From: Loripinus fragilis
Taxonomy: Eukaryota; Mollusca; Bivalvia; Lucinida; Lucinidae
Reading direction: 5' to 3'
Length of the DNA stretch: 64,000 nucleotides
Assembly: GCA_964019695.1 (NCBI GenBank)
Contig: OZ026517.1
Span: 72,436,665 to 72,500,664 of the forward strand
Below the pieces are notes generated by a model. The model searched no databases and had not been told where the DNA came from. It saw only the letters and a list, made by a program, of their open reading frames with translations. A program made the translations under genes and the position numbers. Positions 59,490 to 64,000 of this stretch are shown here, piece by piece. Numbering within the stretch: position 1 is the first letter of the stretch; every line of letters starts with the position of its first letter.

Positions 59490-61376
59490 CCAAAGGAACT
59501 TTGGGAGGCATATAGTAATCGCACTGTCCGTCCGTCAGTCCGTCCGTCCGTCCGTCCATCCCGCTTCGTGTCCGGGGCATATCTCCTGTATTCTTTGAAG
59601 TAGGAATTCCAAATTTGGTGTGTGGATACGTCTTGGGATGACGGAGTGTCGCTTACCATTTTCAGATCACTGTGACCTTGACCTTCACCTCTGACCTAGT
59701 TTTTAGAATAATCGTGTCCGGAGCAGATCTCTTATATTATTTGAGGTAAGAATCTCAAATTTGGTGTGTAGATGCATCTTGGGATGACAAAGTGTCGCGT
59801 ACCATAATTGGGTAACTGTGACCTTGAACTTGACCTCTGACCTAGTTTCTAGAAACTGCATTGTGTCTGGGGCATATCTCCTATATTCTTTGAGATAGGA
59901 ATTCCAAATTTGGTGTGTAAATGCATCTTGGGATGACGGAGTGTCACATATCATTTTCGGGTCACTGTGACCTTGACCTCTGACCTAGTTTTAAGAATTA
60001 TTGTGTCCAGGCCGATCTCTTACATTCTTTGAGGTAGGAATTCCGATTTTGGTTTATGGATGCATCTTGGGGTGGCGGAGTGTCGCATACCATTTTCGGG
60101 TCACTGTGACCTTGACCTTGACCTCTGGCCTAGTTTTTAGAATAATCATGTCCGGAGCATATCTCTTATATTATTTTAGGTAGGAATCACAAATTTGGTG
60201 TGTGGATGCATCTTGGTATGACAAAGTGTGTACCATAATTGGGTCCCTGTGACCTTGAACTTGACCTGACCTAGTTTTGGGAAACTGCATTGAGTCTGGT
60301 GCATATCTCCTATATTCTTTGAAGTAGATATTCCAAATTTGGTGTGTAAATGCATCTTGGGATGACGGAGTGTCACATACCATTTACAAGTCATGTTGAC
60401 CTTGATCTCTGACCAAGTTTTTAGAATTATGGTGTCTGGAGCATATCTCTTATATTATTTGAGGTAGGAATCTCAAATTTGGTGTGTAGATGCATCTTGC
60501 GGTGACAAAGTGTCGCATACCATAATTGGATCCCTGTGACCTTGAACTTGACCTCTGACCTAGTTTCTAGAAACTGCATTGAGTCTGGTGCATATATCCT
60601 ATATTCTTTGAGATAGGAATTCCAAATTTGGTGTGTAAATGCACCTTGAGATGATGGAGTGTCACATACCATTTTCGAGTTACTGTGACCTTGACCTCTG
60701 ACCTAGTTTTTAGAATAACGGTATCAAAAGCATATCTCTTATATTCTTTGAGGTAGGATTCCAAATTTGGTGTGTATATGCATCTTGGGATGGCCGAGTG
60801 TCACATACCGTATTCGTCTCACTGTGACCTTGACCTCTGACCAAGTTTTAATAATTATTGTGTCTGGAGCATATCTCTTATATAATTTGAGACAGGAATC
60901 CCAAATTTGGTGTGTGGTTACATCTTTGGATGGCAGATTGTCATGTATGAGTTTTGTGGCCTTGACCTAATTTCTACAATAATCGTGTCAGAGCATATCT
61001 CATATATTATTTGAGGGAGGAATCCAAAATTTGCTGTATGGATACATTTTTGGATGCTGATGTGTCGCATACCATTTTAGGTCGCTGTGATCTTGACCTA
61101 TGACCTAGTTTCTAGAATAATTGGGTCTGGAGCATATCTCCTATATCATTTGATGTAGGAATCCTAAATTTGGGTTTTTGATTCCTCTTTAGATGGCGGA
61201 GTGATGCATACCATTTTGGGTCACTTTGACTTTGACATTGTAGCCTCATTTCTAGGTTTTTCGTGTCTGGAGCATATTATCTCCTATATTACAGCTACAT
61301 GTAACTTTCCTCAAATGTGTCTTATGCTAGACCAATTCCTTTGGGGGCATTTGTCACATGTTTGTGACATTTCTAG
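59490..61376 (+). mobile_element. 1.9-kb bivalve-type element with tccg tract and AGGTCA half-site array
   Basis: Opens ccaaaggaactttgggaggc with a (tccg)n tract (59525-59560), followed by about a dozen degenerate units of roughly 120-160 bp: gcatatctc.tatatt.tttga, ggaattccaaatttggtgtg, gcatcttgggatgac.gagtg and tgtgaccttgacctctgacc. Ends cctttgggggcatttgtcac. Abundant repeat type in bivalves; no protein. Confidence 0.78.
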
Positions 61377-62763
<1,387 letters not shown>

Positions 62764-63052
62764 CTCAGTTGAATTGAGCATGAAAAAAACTTAAAAATCT
62801 TGGGTCATGGACCCTCACACCCTGACGAAATTTTCAGGATCGCACCGGCTTAAGTAGTTTTATTCTGCTGCCAGGTAGTTGATAAGCAGTGCCGAACCTA
62901 AGGACAAGTATGCCAGTAAATAATACCACATCTACTCTGTATTGTCCTTGTCTTCGCATTTGGCGATCAGTTCATTTTGCTACTGACAAAGGCTATGGTC
63001 AAATTCGTCGGATACTCTTTCTGGTATGCGCATTTGCTGTCTAAGTAATTAA

Positions 63053-63400
63053 GGGTGCCAAGATCAGGAATCGATACAATCAAGTACCACACCTAACCCA
63101 GGATACCAATAGGAAAGTGACAAACTCACAGTTAGACACCACAAACGATAGACCAGAGGTCAGTCCTTTCCGAGCAGGTGTGACTACATGGCACATATAA
63201 ACAGACGTGTACAAAGGCATGATTAACACAAGACAGAAAAAACATAAAAATCCATAAAAGAAGTACCGCCTTGGAACGGTCAGTAAAACAATTTACTGGA
63301 GGGCTTAAACCGGGTTCACGGTGCACCCAACTCACCCATAGTTCAGATGTGGATCAAGACACAAACACAAAACATAAATAACACAAATGATCCACAAAAG
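63053..63400 (+). repeat. Dispersed repeat (family H) copy
   Basis: Same order as 41899 with gtaaaacaatttactggagg and gggcttaaaccgggttcacgg; the distal end diverges after gtggatcaagacaca. Confidence 0.7.
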
Positions 63401-64000
63401 AAGAACAGGACAGTACAATATTATTTGTATTTGTTGCAAATTACATGTTTAGCCTGTGAACCCATCATTATATAAAATGAACCATCCTGACTTCGTTGTA
63501 TGTATCGTTATGAAAAATTTCATTGATCTGAAAAGGGTTAATAAATGACAAGAACTCTTACATGATAATTGACTGTGTGAGTGATGGCTGCTGGAAATAC
63601 ACTTTAACATACTTTCTTGAAACGTGGCCCACTGATTGTGGCGTTGCCAGGAAAATATGACCTAGTAACAGCTATAAACTGATGCATCCAATTATATATT
63701 GCATTTTTCTGCATCACAAAACACGTGCGCTTTTGTCTAAGAGCAAAAGGTTCAATAACCGCTTTACAAATATCAGTAAAACTGCACTAAAGTTTTCGGG
63801 CTGACACTAGTGTCCCTGCTAGTTAATCAGATGATAACCCAAACCCAAACCCATGTCGCACTGTTACTGATGTTTTATCCATAGCACACACTAAATAATA
63901 GTGATTGACTCAGCTTACAACCTGTATGGTAACACCGGCTAGGTGGTGTAACATGAGTTGGCCCTTTCTATAAAATTTACTTGTATTGCCTCCTGGTATC
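63401..64000. other. Window end, no gene seen
   Basis: AT-rich unassigned sequence. A short block near 63515-63540 (aaaatttcattgatctgaaaagggtt) resembles the end of the repeat near 47098-47124. Confidence 0.5.

Overview
This AT-rich (roughly one-third GC by eye), intron-rich and repeat-dense window looks like animal nuclear DNA, most likely from a bivalve mollusc. The support is the repeat complement: Tccg-rich tandem elements starting with a 'cccccgcaaactttg' end, many short inverted-repeat elements, and tRNA-headed SINEs. I cannot name the species from the sequence alone.

The one convincing protein gene is on the + strand and covers the first 37.4 kb. It is the middle and 3' part of a NELL-type gene (NEL-like, 'protein kinase C-binding protein NELL'), a secreted multidomain glycoprotein. 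Nine exons can be placed at the base level: 824-1097, 19195-19267, 21611-21693, 22921-23052, 28256-28349, 30006-30085, 33033-33144, 33857-33976 and 37150-37382. All eight internal introns have GT..AG borders and matching phases, and the joined exons give 399 residues plus a stop. The order is: C-terminal part of a thrombospondin-N/laminin-G-like domain, a CPxC linker, a short coiled coil, two VWC domains, one EGF domain, one calcium-binding EGF domain, then a small-residue spacer and a hydrophobic C-terminus. Signal peptide and N-terminus lie upstream of base 1.

The main surprise is the 3' end. Vertebrate NELL1/2 continue with more EGF repeats and C-terminal VWC domains. Here the second EGF exon reads straight through a possible splice donor into a 29-residue tail that resembles a GPI-attachment signal or a short membrane anchor, followed by a stop, a 3' UTR and polyadenylation signals near 37.93 and 38.11 kb. 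No further NELL exon is visible in the remaining 26 kb. The predicted protein is therefore a short, possibly membrane-tethered NELL.

The introns and the region from 38 to 64 kb hold repeats and unassigned sequence: six copies of a 237-bp inverted-repeat element, several other MITE families, a mariner-sized terminal-inverted-repeat element, a Harbinger-like element with a TTA duplication, two SINEs, three tRNA-like segments, minisatellites (6 x 135 bp; 3 x 163 bp plus 5 x about 190 bp; 3 x about 180 bp; an array rich in AGGTCA-type half-sites) and long microsatellites including (AT)75. No second gene, rRNA, CRISPR array or transposase ORF can be supported.
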